55,352 nucleotides of DNA from an uncultured Bacilli bacterium (GTDB taxonomy: Bacteria > Bacillota_I > Bacilli_A > RF39 > UBA660): the NCBI GenBank assembly GCA_944358405.1, contig CALVQX010000030.1, positions 1-55,352 of the forward strand, in the 5' to 3' direction. Shown here piece after piece: positions 18,250 to 27,122 of this stretch. Positions within the stretch are counted from its first letter, which is position 1; every line of letters begins with the position of its first letter. A program made the translations under genes and the position numbers. The notes below the pieces were generated by a model that saw only the letters and a list, made by a program, of their open reading frames with translations, did no database searches and was not told the origin of the DNA.

Positions 18250-19206
18250 ATGGATGAAAAGTTTGATTTGAAAAAAAAGAGAGTTAGTATTTTAGAAAAC
18301 TATGGAGAAAATTTCCAAAATAAAGATTATATTACAAATCCAGCAATTGGTAGAGATGAACAAATTAAACAGTTAATTTTAATTTTACTTACTCCTGATA
18401 AATCCGCTGTTTTGATTGGTAAACCTGGTGTTGGTAAAACGGCTGTTGTGGAAGGTCTTGCTTATCGTATTCAAAAGGGGAATGTTCCAGAAGCTTTGAT
18501 GGGTTATCAAGTCATTAAGGTAAATACGTCTGCTTTGTTGGGTGTTGATCCAGTGACTGGAGAAGCTAAAATTCAGACTTTGATCGATGAATTGAAAGCT
18601 AGATCTAAATTAATTTTATTTATTGATGAAATTCATACTTTGATGGGTACCAAGGGTGAGGCGTTGGATTTTGCTAATATGTTTAAGCCGGCTTTGGATC
18701 GTGGTGATATTAAAGTTATTGGAGCAACTACTACAGAGGAGTATGAGCGTTATATTTTACGCGATAAAGCTTTTGTTCGTCGATTTCAGAAGGTGGAAAT
18801 TCATGAACCTACTCGAGAGGAAAATATCGAAATATTGATGGGAACTCTTCCTAAAATAGAAAAAAGAACTGGGGCTAAAATGAAGTATACACCATTTGTT
18901 CAACGTAAGATGATGGAATTTATTACGGATATTACAAGTGAATATAAAAGAATTTATGAAATTGGTTCTAGGTATCCTGACGTATCTTTAACTTTAGTTC
19001 AGCAAGCGTTTTCTAATGCATTATTTGATAATCGAACAGAAGTTGATGTGATGGATTTTAAATTGGCAATTAAGAATAGCAAAAATATATATCAAGATGT
19101 TATTGAAAAGGCCATGGTTCAATTTGATCAAGTTTTTGCTGATCAAGTGATGGAATATAATCAAGAACATCAAAATTTTGAGAAGTTAGGCAGCTCTTTG
19201 GATTAG
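18250..19206 (+). CDS. Stand-alone ClpA/B D1-type AAA+ ATPase
   Basis: 318-residue protein equal to only the first AAA+ module of ClpA/ClpB: NPAIGRDEQIKQLILIL, Walker A GKPGVGKTAVVEGLA, Walker B LILFIDEIHTLMG, sensor GATTTEEYE and arginine finger RDKAFVRRFQ. There is no N-domain, no coiled-coil M domain and no D2 module. The stop is followed by an unrelated promoter and glmS, so it is not a truncated end of a larger gene. Start at ATG 18250, nine nt after AAAGGGA; a GTG at 18241 abuts that site. Possibly an adaptor, a regulator of full-length Clp proteins, or an independent unfoldase; function unknown. Confidence 0.82.
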   Translation: MDEKFDLKKKRVSILENYGENFQNKDYITNPAIGRDEQIKQLILILLTPDKSAVLIGKPGVGKTAVVEGLAYRIQKGNVPEALMGYQVIKVNTSALLGVDPVTGEAKIQTLIDELKARSKLILFIDEIHTLMGTKGEALDFANMFKPALDRGDIKVIGATTTEEYERYILRDKAFVRRFQKVEIHEPTREENIEILMGTLPKIEKRTGAKMKYTPFVQRKMMEFITDITSEYKRIYEIGSRYPDVSLTLVQQAFSNALFDNRTEVDVMDFKLAIKNSKNIYQDVIEKAMVQFDQVFADQVMEYNQEHQNFEKLGSSLD

Positions 19207-19211
19207 ATGGT

Positions 19212-19240
19212 TTGTCAAGACTTCTTTTTTTGTATATAAT
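19212..19240 (+). promoter_or_regulatory. Promoter of glmS
   Basis: TTGTCA (19212-19217), 17-bp spacer, TATAAT (19235-19240), 39 nt upstream of the ribozyme cleavage site. Confidence 0.7.
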
Positions 19241-19278
19241 ATTTATAGAATGAAATATAGAGAAAATCGTTTCATTTT

Positions 19279-19410
19279 AGCGCCAGGACGGTTACGTTGA
19301 CGAGGTTAGTAGTGATCGAGGGATTCGGCGGATGCTACTACGGATTTGGATGGTTCGTCAGATATATTTTAAAAAGTAAAATTGAATTACTACAAAGAGT
19401 ATATCAGCAT
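19279..19410 (+). ncRNA. glmS ribozyme/riboswitch
   Basis: Glucosamine-6-phosphate-dependent self-cleaving RNA in the 5' leader of glmS. Diagnostic pieces in order: AGCGCC with the expected cleavage between A19279 and G19280; GTTGACGAGG; the paired TAGTAG and CTACTA (P2-type helix) around TCGGCGGATG; and ACAAAGAG at the 3' end of the core. The following AGGAGG and start codon are those of GlmS. Binding of GlcN6P by this family triggers cleavage and mRNA decay, giving product feedback on glmS. Confidence 0.95.
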
Positions 19411-19429
19411 CCATCACAGGAGGATATTT

Positions 19430-21199
19430 ATGTGTGGAATTATTGGTGTGATTGGTAAAGAAGATCCTGTTCATGCTTTGCTTGATGGATTGAAAAACTT
19501 AGAATATCGTGGTTATGATTCAGCGGGTCTTGCTTTAAAAAATTATTATCAGATTCAAGTAATTAAGAGTGTAGGTAAAATTGCTAATTTAGAGGAGAAA
19601 GTATCGGATACTTCTTTGATTCCTGCTTTTTTAGGGATTGCCCATACTAGATGGGCAACGCATGGGAGTCCTAGTGAGGTAAATGCCCATCCTCATACTA
19701 GCGGGAAAGTGACATTAGTTCATAACGGAATTATTGAAAATGCAAAGGAGATTAAGGAACGATTAGTTCAAGAGGGGATATCTTTTGTTAGTGACACGGA
19801 TACAGAAGTAGCGGCCGCCTTAATTAATTTTTATTATGAAAAAGATGCCATTCAGGCAATTGATCTGGCACTTAATGATATTGTTGGTTCTTATGCTTTT
19901 TTAATTTTATTTGCAGATTCTAATCAGTTGTATGCACTCAGAAAAGATTCCCCATTAGTTGTTGGAGTTTCTGATCATGGTAATTTTGTTGCTAGTGATA
20001 TTGTGGCAATTGCATCTTGGACAAGGCAGTATTTTTTATTAGAAGAAGGAGAAATTGCTGTTTTGTCGGATTCTAGAGTTGATGTTTTTCGAGATGGCAA
20101 AACCGTTGAGAAAAATATTTTGACTTTAGATCAAAATGATGGTGATTCGAGTAAGGGACAATATGAACATTATATGTTGAAAGAAATTATGGAAGAGCCT
20201 ATGGTTATTGAGAAAACATTAAATTCTATTTTAGATCATTTGGATACTTTTTCTGATTTAACACAGTATGAACAGATTCATATTGTTGCTTGTGGATCGG
20301 CTATGTATGCGGGAATGATTGGGAAATCTTTATTAGAAGAATATGCATCATTTCCAGTGATTTGCGAGGTTGCGAGTGAATATCGCTATAAAAATATTTT
20401 ATATGATCGTAAGACATTAGTGATTTTAATTTCTCAATCTGGAGAAACAGCGGATACGATTGCGGCTATGAGGAAGGCAAAAGATGCTTCGGTTGATACT
20501 TTGGCGATTGTGAATGTGAAGACTTCTACGCTTGCTAGAGAAAGTGATCGACAGATCTTTATTGAGGCTGGTCCAGAGGTTGCGGTTGCTACAACAAAAG
20601 CTTATATTTTGCAGGTTTTTGTTCTTGCATTATTGAGTTATCAAACAGCGGTTTCTAAAGGAATGGTTCATGATAGTTCTGTGCTTGTGGAAGCTAGAAA
20701 GTTGCCACAAATGATTTCGGAAGTTTTGAATCGTCGTGATGAGTATATTAAAATTGCTGAAAAAATATATTCTCAGGAGAATATTTTCTTTATTGGTAGA
20801 AAGATAGATTATGCAATTTCTTTAGAGGGAAGTTTGAAATTGAAAGAAGTTTCTTATATTCATAGTGAGGCTTATCAGGCTGGGGAATTAAAGCACGGTA
20901 CGATTTCTTTGATTCATGAGGGAATGCCTTTAATTGCAATCCTTACCCAAGAAGATATCTTGAAAAAGACTCTTGCTAATTTGGAAGAAGCGAAATCTAG
21001 GGGAGCAATGACTATAGTTGTTAGTAATCAGTCTATTCCTTTTTATGATATGGAGATTTTAGTTCCTAAAGTCAATGCTTTTTTACAACCAATCTTAGTT
21101 GTTCCTTGTTTGCAATTATTAGCCTATGAAGTTGCCAAAATGCGTGGATGTGATATTGATAAGCCACGGAATTTAGCTAAAAGTGTTACTGTAGAGTGA
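19430..21199 (+). CDS. glmS: Glutamine--fructose-6-phosphate aminotransferase (isomerizing)
   Basis: Makes glucosamine-6-phosphate from fructose-6-phosphate and glutamine, the first step to UDP-GlcNAc and peptidoglycan. Starts MCGIIGVIG with the catalytic Cys as residue 2 (N-terminal after Met removal); glutaminase motifs HTRWATHG and HNGIIEN; two SIS sugar-isomerase domains (VACGSAMYAG, SQSGETADT, EAGPEVAVATTKAY); and the C-terminal end DKPRNLAKSVTVE. Length of 589 residues is close to the usual 600. The start at 19430 is fixed by the Cys2 rule and AGGAGG. Regulated by the ribozyme upstream. Confidence 0.98.
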   Translation: MCGIIGVIGKEDPVHALLDGLKNLEYRGYDSAGLALKNYYQIQVIKSVGKIANLEEKVSDTSLIPAFLGIAHTRWATHGSPSEVNAHPHTSGKVTLVHNGIIENAKEIKERLVQEGISFVSDTDTEVAAALINFYYEKDAIQAIDLALNDIVGSYAFLILFADSNQLYALRKDSPLVVGVSDHGNFVASDIVAIASWTRQYFLLEEGEIAVLSDSRVDVFRDGKTVEKNILTLDQNDGDSSKGQYEHYMLKEIMEEPMVIEKTLNSILDHLDTFSDLTQYEQIHIVACGSAMYAGMIGKSLLEEYASFPVICEVASEYRYKNILYDRKTLVILISQSGETADTIAAMRKAKDASVDTLAIVNVKTSTLARESDRQIFIEAGPEVAVATTKAYILQVFVLALLSYQTAVSKGMVHDSSVLVEARKLPQMISEVLNRRDEYIKIAEKIYSQENIFFIGRKIDYAISLEGSLKLKEVSYIHSEAYQAGELKHGTISLIHEGMPLIAILTQEDILKKTLANLEEAKSRGAMTIVVSNQSIPFYDMEILVPKVNAFLQPILVVPCLQLLAYEVAKMRGCDIDKPRNLAKSVTVE

Positions 21200-21230
21200 A
21201 AAGTTTTCAAAATTTGAAAACTTTTTGTTT
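21199..21230 (+). terminator. Rho-independent terminator of glmS
   Basis: AAAAGTTTTCAAA pairs with TTTGAAAACTTTT followed by TGTTTTTC, starting at the glmS stop codon. Confidence 0.8.
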
Positions 21231-21270
21231 TTCTTTTTTGTTTTTTGGCATATATAGTAGTGGTGATCTT

Positions 21271-21834
21271 ATGAATAATGATGGATATATGAATAATGGA
21301 ATTCATGTTGTTTATCCAAGGACTAAATATGCTGTGGTGAATTTTGATATTTATAATAAATTAACTACTTTTCTTTTTGAATTTATGAATGCTGCAAAAC
21401 AGCCTATTCAAGAAAATTTTGTTTATACTTTTGATGTTTCTTATGATGATTATTCTTATCAGAAGTATGAATCGTTTATCTTTTTTGTTTCTATGTATAC
21501 AGGAGGGGCTCATCCTATTTATCAAATCTTTTCTGTTGTATATGATACGGAGAAGAATGAGTTGGTAACGATAGATTCTTTGGTCAAAGAGAATCCTTCT
21601 ATTCTTATGATGTTATCTAATGAGAGTCGTAATTTACTTTCTAAAAATGCTCATATTGTTGATACTGAGATGTTATTAGAAGGAACAAAACCGGTATCAA
21701 AGAATTTTTCGAGTTTTGTTTTTACTCCTAGTGGATTGAAGGTGTATTTTCCTCCTTATCAGGTAGCACCTTATTCTTCAGGAAGTTTTCAAATTGTTAT
21801 TCCGTATTCTAAGTTTCAGGGAATTCAGTTCTAG
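21271..21834 (+). CDS. DUF3298-type protein
   Basis: 187-residue protein with the YTGGAHPIYQIFSVVYD motif characteristic of DUF3298 (RsiV C-terminal-like) proteins, which bind or sense cell-wall-related ligands. It has no signal peptide or transmembrane segment at this start. A start at 21196 would place the N-terminus inside the glmS terminator; the ATG at 21271 follows GGTGAT and is preferred. The N-terminal part (VVYPRTKYAVVNFDIYNKL) resembles the DUF4163-like half that often precedes DUF3298. Function unknown; closeness to glmS may reflect cell-envelope roles (inference). Confidence 0.75.
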   Translation: MNNDGYMNNGIHVVYPRTKYAVVNFDIYNKLTTFLFEFMNAAKQPIQENFVYTFDVSYDDYSYQKYESFIFFVSMYTGGAHPIYQIFSVVYDTEKNELVTIDSLVKENPSILMMLSNESRNLLSKNAHIVDTEMLLEGTKPVSKNFSSFVFTPSGLKVYFPPYQVAPYSSGSFQIVIPYSKFQGIQF

Positions 21835-21885
21835 TTTTGGATGCTTTTCTTTTTTTTTATGTGATATACTTTATTTGGTGATTTT

Positions 21886-22284
21886 ATGAAAGTATTGAGT
21901 TTAACGGAGCCTTTTGCGACTTTGATTAAAGATCATAAAAAAAGAATTGAAACTAGAAGCTTTAAAACAAATTATCGAGGAGAATTATATATTCATGCTA
22001 GTTCTACTAAGATTCCTAAGAAATGGCGTGCTGATCCTAAATTAATGGAATTGGTTGAGAGTTCTTCTTTTTCTTATGGGCATATTATTTGTAAGTGTAA
22101 ATTGGTTGATTGTGTTCTTATGACTCCAGATTATATTTCTTTTATTCGAAAAAATTATCCTACAGAATTTATCTGTGGAATTTATGAGGCTGGTAGATAT
22201 GCTTGGATTTTAGATGATATCGAGGTACTTTCTCAGCCAATTTTTGCAAAAGGGCATTTGGGGATATGGAACTATGAATTATAA
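21886..22284 (+). CDS. ASCH-domain protein
   Basis: 132-residue ASCH/PUA-like fold protein. The family N-terminus LSLTEPFATLIKDHKKRIETRSF is clear, followed by YRGELYIHAS, GHIICKCKLVDCV and the C-terminal RYAWILDDIEVL and KGHLGIW. ASCH proteins bind RNA or modified nucleotides; the K-x-E-T-R-S segment is the putative binding or catalytic loop. The start follows GGTGAT. Single gene with a -10-like TATACT just upstream. The specific substrate is unknown. Confidence 0.85.
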   Translation: MKVLSLTEPFATLIKDHKKRIETRSFKTNYRGELYIHASSTKIPKKWRADPKLMELVESSSFSYGHIICKCKLVDCVLMTPDYISFIRKNYPTEFICGIYEAGRYAWILDDIEVLSQPIFAKGHLGIWNYEL

Positions 22285-22572
22285 GGATTGATTTTAGTTC
22301 AAAATGTACAGAGTAAAATTTAAGAGAAGTGTGATTATTAGAGTGAATAAAAAAATATAGTTCAGTTTTATAATTTATTCCAATGATATAGTGAATCTTT
22401 GAAAAATTATTAAAGCTTAACTTAAGAATCACTTTATGCTTCAAGTTTGCTCTGTTTATTAATCATAAGAGTAAAATATGTATTTTATAATTTTGATTTT
22501 AGACTTTTAGGGGTTTTGATATTATTTGTTTTTTCATTTATGATATAATATCAATTGCTTAGGAGGAGATTT
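22285..22572 (+). other. Intergenic region with a promoter-like -10 only
   Basis: A+T-rich stretch without a supportable coding frame. A TATAAT-like element at about 22543-22549 and AGGAGGAG at 22561-22568 serve the following radical SAM gene. Nothing else is recognised. Confidence 0.5.
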
Positions 22573-23589
22573 ATGGTAGAGTATCGACCTTGGTCGAATG
22601 AAATCGCATTGCCTATTATTGAACAATCTAATTCTAAATTATCTATATTAGATCTTCAGTTAGGTGGTGCATGTAATTTAAACTGTGTGTATTGTGATAC
22701 ACCAAGATATCATGATTTGTGTGATGTTGATTTATTATCAATTGAAAAATTAATTGTAGAAGGAGATATTGAATGGGTTTATGTATGTGGTTTAGGAGAA
22801 CCATCTGCTTCTAAAAATTTGTCATATTTGAAACAAATTTTAAAGTGGTGCAAAAATAGAAAGATTGGTCTGTCTATGTTTAGTAATATTTTAAATTTTG
22901 ATAATGAGTTATTTGATTTAGTAGAAGATGGCGTATTGCATGTTTTATTTAAGTTGGACACTTTTAATATTGATAAAGCAAAAAAATTATATGGTGCAAC
23001 TGATGAAAAAGTAAAAAAAATTTATGAGAATTTGGGTGTTTTAACTGCTATTCATCCTGTTATAGATAATAAATCAAATTTAGGTGCTTCTATTGTTCCT
23101 ACTTCTATCAATCAAGATGAATTAAATCGGTTGGTTGATTTTTGTATGGAATATGATATATTTCCTTTGCTTGGTCAATTGGAAGATGCAGGAAAGTGTT
23201 CTGCTGTTTTTCAGAGATTGGTAGTGGAAGATGCTCGTTTATTACAATTAAAAGATGATATGTTTAAGAAATATAGTCTTACTTATCGAATGCCAATTTG
23301 CCCCGCTACTATTTCTGCTATTCATGTTTCTAATACGAATAAAGTCATAGTTGATGAGGATACAGGATTGTCTTGTCCTTGGTTTTGGTTGGGAGATCCT
23401 AGAGTAAGAGAGTTAGGTGATATTCGGGCGATGTCATATCGTGAGGTTGTTCAGAGTATTTTAGAGTATAGGGAAGAAAAATTTAGTGAAGTATTAGAGA
23501 TGGAGAAGAATCTTTTATCCTATCCTTTTGGAGGTTGTGGTGGAGATGCTAAACAGTTACTTAGAACTTATACTAGTTTGAAAAGGTAG
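22573..23589 (+). CDS. Radical SAM protein of unknown function
   Basis: 338-residue radical SAM enzyme. The [4Fe-4S] motif C34-x3-C38-x2-C41 lies in GACNLNCVYCD, followed by the GE-like motif VYVCGLGEPSASKN. Later cysteines at CPATISAIHV, LSCPWFW and FGGCGGDAK may form an auxiliary cluster as in SPASM/twitch proteins, but the spacing is not a textbook SPASM. The ATG at 22573 after AGGAGGAG is chosen over an upstream TTG within the leader. No peptide substrate gene is visible next to it. Substrate unknown. Confidence 0.85.
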   Translation: MVEYRPWSNEIALPIIEQSNSKLSILDLQLGGACNLNCVYCDTPRYHDLCDVDLLSIEKLIVEGDIEWVYVCGLGEPSASKNLSYLKQILKWCKNRKIGLSMFSNILNFDNELFDLVEDGVLHVLFKLDTFNIDKAKKLYGATDEKVKKIYENLGVLTAIHPVIDNKSNLGASIVPTSINQDELNRLVDFCMEYDIFPLLGQLEDAGKCSAVFQRLVVEDARLLQLKDDMFKKYSLTYRMPICPATISAIHVSNTNKVIVDEDTGLSCPWFWLGDPRVRELGDIRAMSYREVVQSILEYREEKFSEVLEMEKNLLSYPFGGCGGDAKQLLRTYTSLKR

Positions 23590-23792
23590 TTTATGTATGT
23601 CAATGTGAAATAATTATTGAGGTTTATGAATTTAGATGACTCTTTATTTGGCTATTTGAATTATCATTTTATCTGAATTTTTAGATAATAGGTATGTTTA
23701 TGTTGGGTTTAGAAAAATCTTTGATGGTGAGTTAAAATTATTTGCTTCTTTTGTTCTTGGTATATTATAATGTAGAAGAGAGAAGGATAGAT

Positions 23793-24506
23793 ATGAAAAA
23801 GTCATTAATAAAAGAGTTTATGGGATCTTATGAGAATGCTTTAGTTGAAGAATATGTTGAATTGCTAGTTAATAGAATTACTCATTCCAGTATGTCATTA
23901 GAGCATGATTTGGGGATTGTAGATGATAGTAAAAATGCTATTCGTTTAAGGGATAATATGAGAGCTTTTAAATATTTATTAGAAAAAAATAATATGAAAC
24001 AAGACCTCACAGAGGAATTAATTATTCAAACTGCTAATATGGTTAATGATAGTTCTGTTTATATTTCTACAGGTTATCGTTCTGTGGGTAATTTTATTGC
24101 TTCTACAGATATTCCTATAGAGACTCCTTCTAATATTGCAGCCAGTATGGAGATGTTAGTTGCTCAATATAATGAAATAAAAAATGATCCAGATGTTGAT
24201 CCTTTTTATAGAGAGGCTTGTTTTCATATTGCTTTTATTAGAATACATCCTTTTGAAGATGGTAATGGCAGAACTGGCCGTCTTTTGTTGAATTATAATT
24301 TGTTAAAGGAAGGGATAGCACCAGTAGTTATTACTGATGATTTGACTACAGTCTATCAGTCTTATATTGCTCATAATGATGTTAATGGATTGGCAAATTT
24401 GTTTGAAAAACAATCTCAAAAAGAAGAGAAAGTGGTAGAACATATAATGAAAGAGGAAATTTATTCACAGAAAGATGAAGTATTTAGTATTAATTTTCAT
24501 CACTAA
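23793..24506 (+). CDS. Fic-domain protein (AMP transferase family)
   Basis: 237-residue Fic protein. The catalytic motif HPFEDGNGRTGR starts at H152, with all active residues present, so AMPylation or another nucleotide transfer is possible. The N-terminal segment S33-MSL-E37 resembles the class II inhibitory motif (S/T)xxxE(G/N), with His38 in place of Gly/Asn. The flap strand region SVGNFIASTDIPIETPSN is present. Start ATG at 23793 follows AGAAGGA, chosen over a hydrophobic upstream extension. No antitoxin partner is adjacent, which suits self-inhibition. Target unknown. Confidence 0.88.
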   Translation: MKKSLIKEFMGSYENALVEEYVELLVNRITHSSMSLEHDLGIVDDSKNAIRLRDNMRAFKYLLEKNNMKQDLTEELIIQTANMVNDSSVYISTGYRSVGNFIASTDIPIETPSNIAASMEMLVAQYNEIKNDPDVDPFYREACFHIAFIRIHPFEDGNGRTGRLLLNYNLLKEGIAPVVITDDLTTVYQSYIAHNDVNGLANLFEKQSQKEEKVVEHIMKEEIYSQKDEVFSINFHH

Positions 24507-24519
24507 TCCTTTTTATGTT

Positions 24520-24558
24520 AAAACCTCGTCTTTTATATTAGGAGACGAGGTTTTATCT
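24520..24558. terminator. Bidirectional terminator between fic and the convergent gene
   Basis: AAAACCTCGTCT, 11-nt loop, AGACGAGGTTTT: a perfect 12-bp stem with A and T runs on opposite sides, so it can end transcription from both strands. Confidence 0.85.
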
Positions 24559-25404
24559 TTGCAATTTTTTTATGATTGGTGCATCTTCTAGACTACCTTG
24601 GTAGCGGATATTTTGTAAGTATTCTTTATACAATGCTATTTTTAGTAAATGATATATATTTGATTCTGGATTAGTTTTTGAATTAATGATGTCTAATTCT
24701 TTATCAACATTACTATTTAAAATTACAGATATATTTTGTGGTTCAAATATATTATAGTATTGATTTTTATCTATGATACTGTTATAGCATAAATCAATAA
24801 TTGCATTCTCTGTTTGATTATAGGTGTAAGAGTGATAATAAAATCCTTTGAAATAGTAGCGACATTGAGAAGTAATGGAATAAAGTTCAGGGAATATATG
24901 TGCCATAAAGTAGGTATGATTATGACATCTATTGGGTAATGAATTTGTTTTCATATAATTTGTCATGCTTGGTGAATTTTTAAAATAAGAAGAAGCTAGC
25001 TCAAATTCAATAATTCCGTATTGGGTGCTGAAAATTGTGAATTTGTTTTTTCCATTAAAGCTAATGTCTTGTATTACTGGTGAGTTTAGTAATTTTTTTA
25101 TGAGTTTTTTGTTTTTTGTTGGATCATATAAATATCCTAGATTTCTCATGGCATCAATGATTTCTTCTTTCATATTATAATGATATTTTGCTAATATATT
25201 AAAGAAAATTTTTATATCTTTAGATGTGTATATATACTGATCTTTTAATCTTCTTACTTTATCTGCAGAAGTTATATTTTCATCAAAGATGAATCTTTTT
25301 TTTGAACTATTTAAAAATTCATTTAATACTAAATCGTATATCTCGTTATTTCGTTCTATATTTATTATTTCTTCATATTGAAATATATGTTCAATAATGT
25401 CCAT
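24553..25404 (-). CDS. Unknown protein with a possible transglutaminase-like Cys-His-Asp triad
   Basis: 283-residue protein not recognised by family. The segment LPNRCHNHTYFMAHIFPE (C160), then YYHSYTYN (H191) and AIIDLCYN (D204) has the order and approximate spacing of transglutaminase/papain-like catalytic residues. The preceding half is helical and charged. The start is the ATG at 25404 (MDIIEHIF), 8 nt after GGGAG; a longer start at 25485 adds a basic extension without a better site. No signal peptide or membrane segment. Convergent with fic, sharing its terminator. Function is open. Confidence 0.6.
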   Translation of the reverse strand: MDIIEHIFQYEEIINIERNNEIYDLVLNEFLNSSKKRFIFDENITSADKVRRLKDQYIYTSKDIKIFFNILAKYHYNMKEEIIDAMRNLGYLYDPTKNKKLIKKLLNSPVIQDISFNGKNKFTIFSTQYGIIEFELASSYFKNSPSMTNYMKTNSLPNRCHNHTYFMAHIFPELYSITSQCRYYFKGFYYHSYTYNQTENAIIDLCYNSIIDKNQYYNIFEPQNISVILNSNVDKELDIINSKTNPESNIYHLLKIALYKEYLQNIRYQGSLEDAPIIKKLQR

Positions 25405-25622
25405 AGCTACTGCTCCCTTTTTGAATTGATTATATTTAAAAGTAGAATAAGAGAGTAAAGTAATCTTGATTTTTTCTTTTCTCATTTTTCAAGTTCTTTA
25501 CTTATAATTTTGGTGTGTATAAAAGTGATAAATTTTAATCATCACCTATTTTTGGGTAGTCTATCTATAAAAGTATTTGTTCATGAATCAGTATTAATTG
25601 GAGTTTCATAAGTCTCTTAGAG

Positions 25623-25650
25623 ATAAAAAAGAACACTTGTTAGTGTTCTT
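25623..25650 (-). terminator. Terminator downstream of tRNA-His
   Basis: On the minus strand AAGAACACT, loop AACA, AGTGTTCTT then TTTTT, 12 nt beyond the tRNA 3' end. Confidence 0.8.
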
Positions 25651-25661
25651 ATTTACATAAA

Positions 25662-25738
25662 TGGGGCGGCGTATGAGGATCGAACTCATGCATACTGGTG
25701 CCACAAACCAGCGTGTTAACCACTTCACCAACGCCGCC
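25662..25738 (-). tRNA. tRNA-His (GTG)
   Basis: Full cloverleaf on the minus strand: acceptor GCGGCGT pairs with ACGCCGC; D arm GGTGAAGTGGTTAACAC; anticodon stem CTGGT/ACCAG with loop TTGTGGC, anticodon GTG; T arm ATGAG-TTCGATC-CTCAT; 3' CCA encoded. The extra 5' G at 25738 paired to C73 is the His-specific G-1 identity element. A TATAAT-like -10 box is at 25769-25764 on the same strand. Confidence 0.96.
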
Positions 25739-25861
25739 ATATCACATTTGACTTCTTTATTTTATTATAGATTAGGAAAAAAATCAATAGTTTTTTTATA
25801 ATTAGGTATTTATCTATACACATCTGTCCATATCGAATAAATTACAGAGAAGGGAGATAGT

Positions 25862-26296
25862 ATGTATAATTATAATTTTTTAAATGATCAATGGTATAGA
25901 AATATGAATTATAATTCTTATCGAAATACTTCTATGCCATCTTTATTTACTCCAGTGGAGGGATATAATAATGGAAATCTTTTTGCTGATTTATATAGTC
26001 AATATAAAAATTATCAGCCTGTTACTTTGACAGCAAGAAATGATAAAGAGAGGATACTTTTAGAGTTATCTAGAATGGCTTTTGCTGCTCATGAATTAAA
26101 TTTATATTTAGATCTACATCCAGAGGATACTACGATGCTTACTTTGTTTAATGATTATCGTCAAAAAACAAATGATTTAACAAAACAATATGAAGAGAAA
26201 TATGGGCCACTTTCTATTTCTAGTGATGCATTAACTCAAGCTCCATTTATGTGGGAGCAAAATGCTTGGCCATGGGAGGTGCAACGTAATGTTTAG
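25862..26296 (+). CDS. Spore coat CotJA-CotJB fusion protein
   Basis: 144 residues combining two coat proteins that are usually separate. Residues about 24-54 (MPSLFTPVEGYNNGNLFADL and the YKNYQP that follows) match CotJA; residues about 61-130 (DKERILLELSRMAFAAHELN, DLHPEDTTMLTLFNDYRQ) and the PWE near the end match CotJB. It overlaps cotJC by 8 bp. In Bacillus these proteins are assembled in the spore coat with the CotJC catalase under mother-cell control. Upstream CATATCGAAT at 25829-25838 only loosely resembles a mother-cell sigma -10. Start ATG follows AAGGGAGAT. Confidence 0.85.
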   Translation: MYNYNFLNDQWYRNMNYNSYRNTSMPSLFTPVEGYNNGNLFADLYSQYKNYQPVTLTARNDKERILLELSRMAFAAHELNLYLDLHPEDTTMLTLFNDYRQKTNDLTKQYEEKYGPLSISSDALTQAPFMWEQNAWPWEVQRNV

Positions 26297-27002
26297 TTAT
26301 CAAAAAAGACTTCAATATCCAATTGATATTAAGAAAAAAGATTTGCGTATGGCTAAGTTTTTGGTTACTCAGTATGGCGGTTCTAATGGGGAACTAGCTG
26401 CTGCTTTACGTTATTTGAATCAACGTTATACGATGCCTGATAATCGAGGAAAAGCATTACTTACTGATATTGGTAATGAGGAACTTGCTCATGTAGAAAT
26501 GATTTCTACGATGATTTACCAGTTGATGAAAGATGCCACTATGGAAGAGTTAAGGGAAGCAGGACTCGATGCTCATTATGCTGAACATAGTAGAGCATTG
26601 TATCCAACGGATGTAAATGGAGTTCCATTTACTGTGGCATATTTTGCTTCTACTGGAGATCCTTTAGCTGATATATCTGAGGATATGGCAGCAGAACAAA
26701 AGGCTAGAGCAGTTTATGAAAATTTGATTGATTTGACTACGGATCCAGATGTGATAGGACCTTTGTTATGGTTGAGACAAAGAGAAATTGTTCATTTTAA
26801 TCGTTTTAAAGAGTTATTTGAATATTATGAAAAGATGTTAAATAATAATACATCATCTTCTAATCAAAATATGAATGTTAACAATTCTTCTCAAATGAAT
26901 TCTAATTCTATGAATTTTAATTCTCAAAATAATGCAACTTTGGAACAATTATTAATGAATTCAAATTTTTCGGATATTAGTCAAGGGATTATGAGGGATT
27001 AA
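26289..27002 (+). CDS. cotJC: Spore coat manganese catalase CotJC
   Basis: 237-residue ferritin-like Mn-catalase family protein of the spore coat. Conserved metal-binding helices: KFLVTQYGGSNGELAAALRY, LLTDIGNEELAHVEMI (E and H ligands), EDMAAEQKARAVYENLI and LWLRQREIVHFNRFKEL. The C-terminal 50 residues are an Asn/Ser-rich low-complexity tail beyond the usual family end. The start at 26289 follows GGAGG and overlaps the CotJA-JB stop. Likely protects or crosslinks the coat by removing peroxide (by family). Confidence 0.93.
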   Translation: MFSYQKRLQYPIDIKKKDLRMAKFLVTQYGGSNGELAAALRYLNQRYTMPDNRGKALLTDIGNEELAHVEMISTMIYQLMKDATMEELREAGLDAHYAEHSRALYPTDVNGVPFTVAYFASTGDPLADISEDMAAEQKARAVYENLIDLTTDPDVIGPLLWLRQREIVHFNRFKELFEYYEKMLNNNTSSSNQNMNVNNSSQMNSNSMNFNSQNNATLEQLLMNSNFSDISQGIMRD

Positions 27003-27029
27003 AAATGTAGCAAACACTACATTTTTAAT
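27001..27029 (+). terminator. Terminator of the cotJ operon
   Basis: AAAAATGTAG, loop CAAACA, CTACATTTTT then AATTTT. Confidence 0.8.
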
Positions 27030-27122
27030 TTTAAATCATTTTAGGCTTAAGTAATCATACTGACTTTTATTTAATTCTTTTTCTTTTTTGTGCTATACTA
27101 TAATTATTTAAGGAGGAATTTC

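Noticed and set aside
25829..25838. Sigma-E/K promoter of the cotJ operon
   Set aside because: CATATCGAAT deviates from CATANNNT and no -35 is convincing, although control by a mother-cell sigma is likely by homology.
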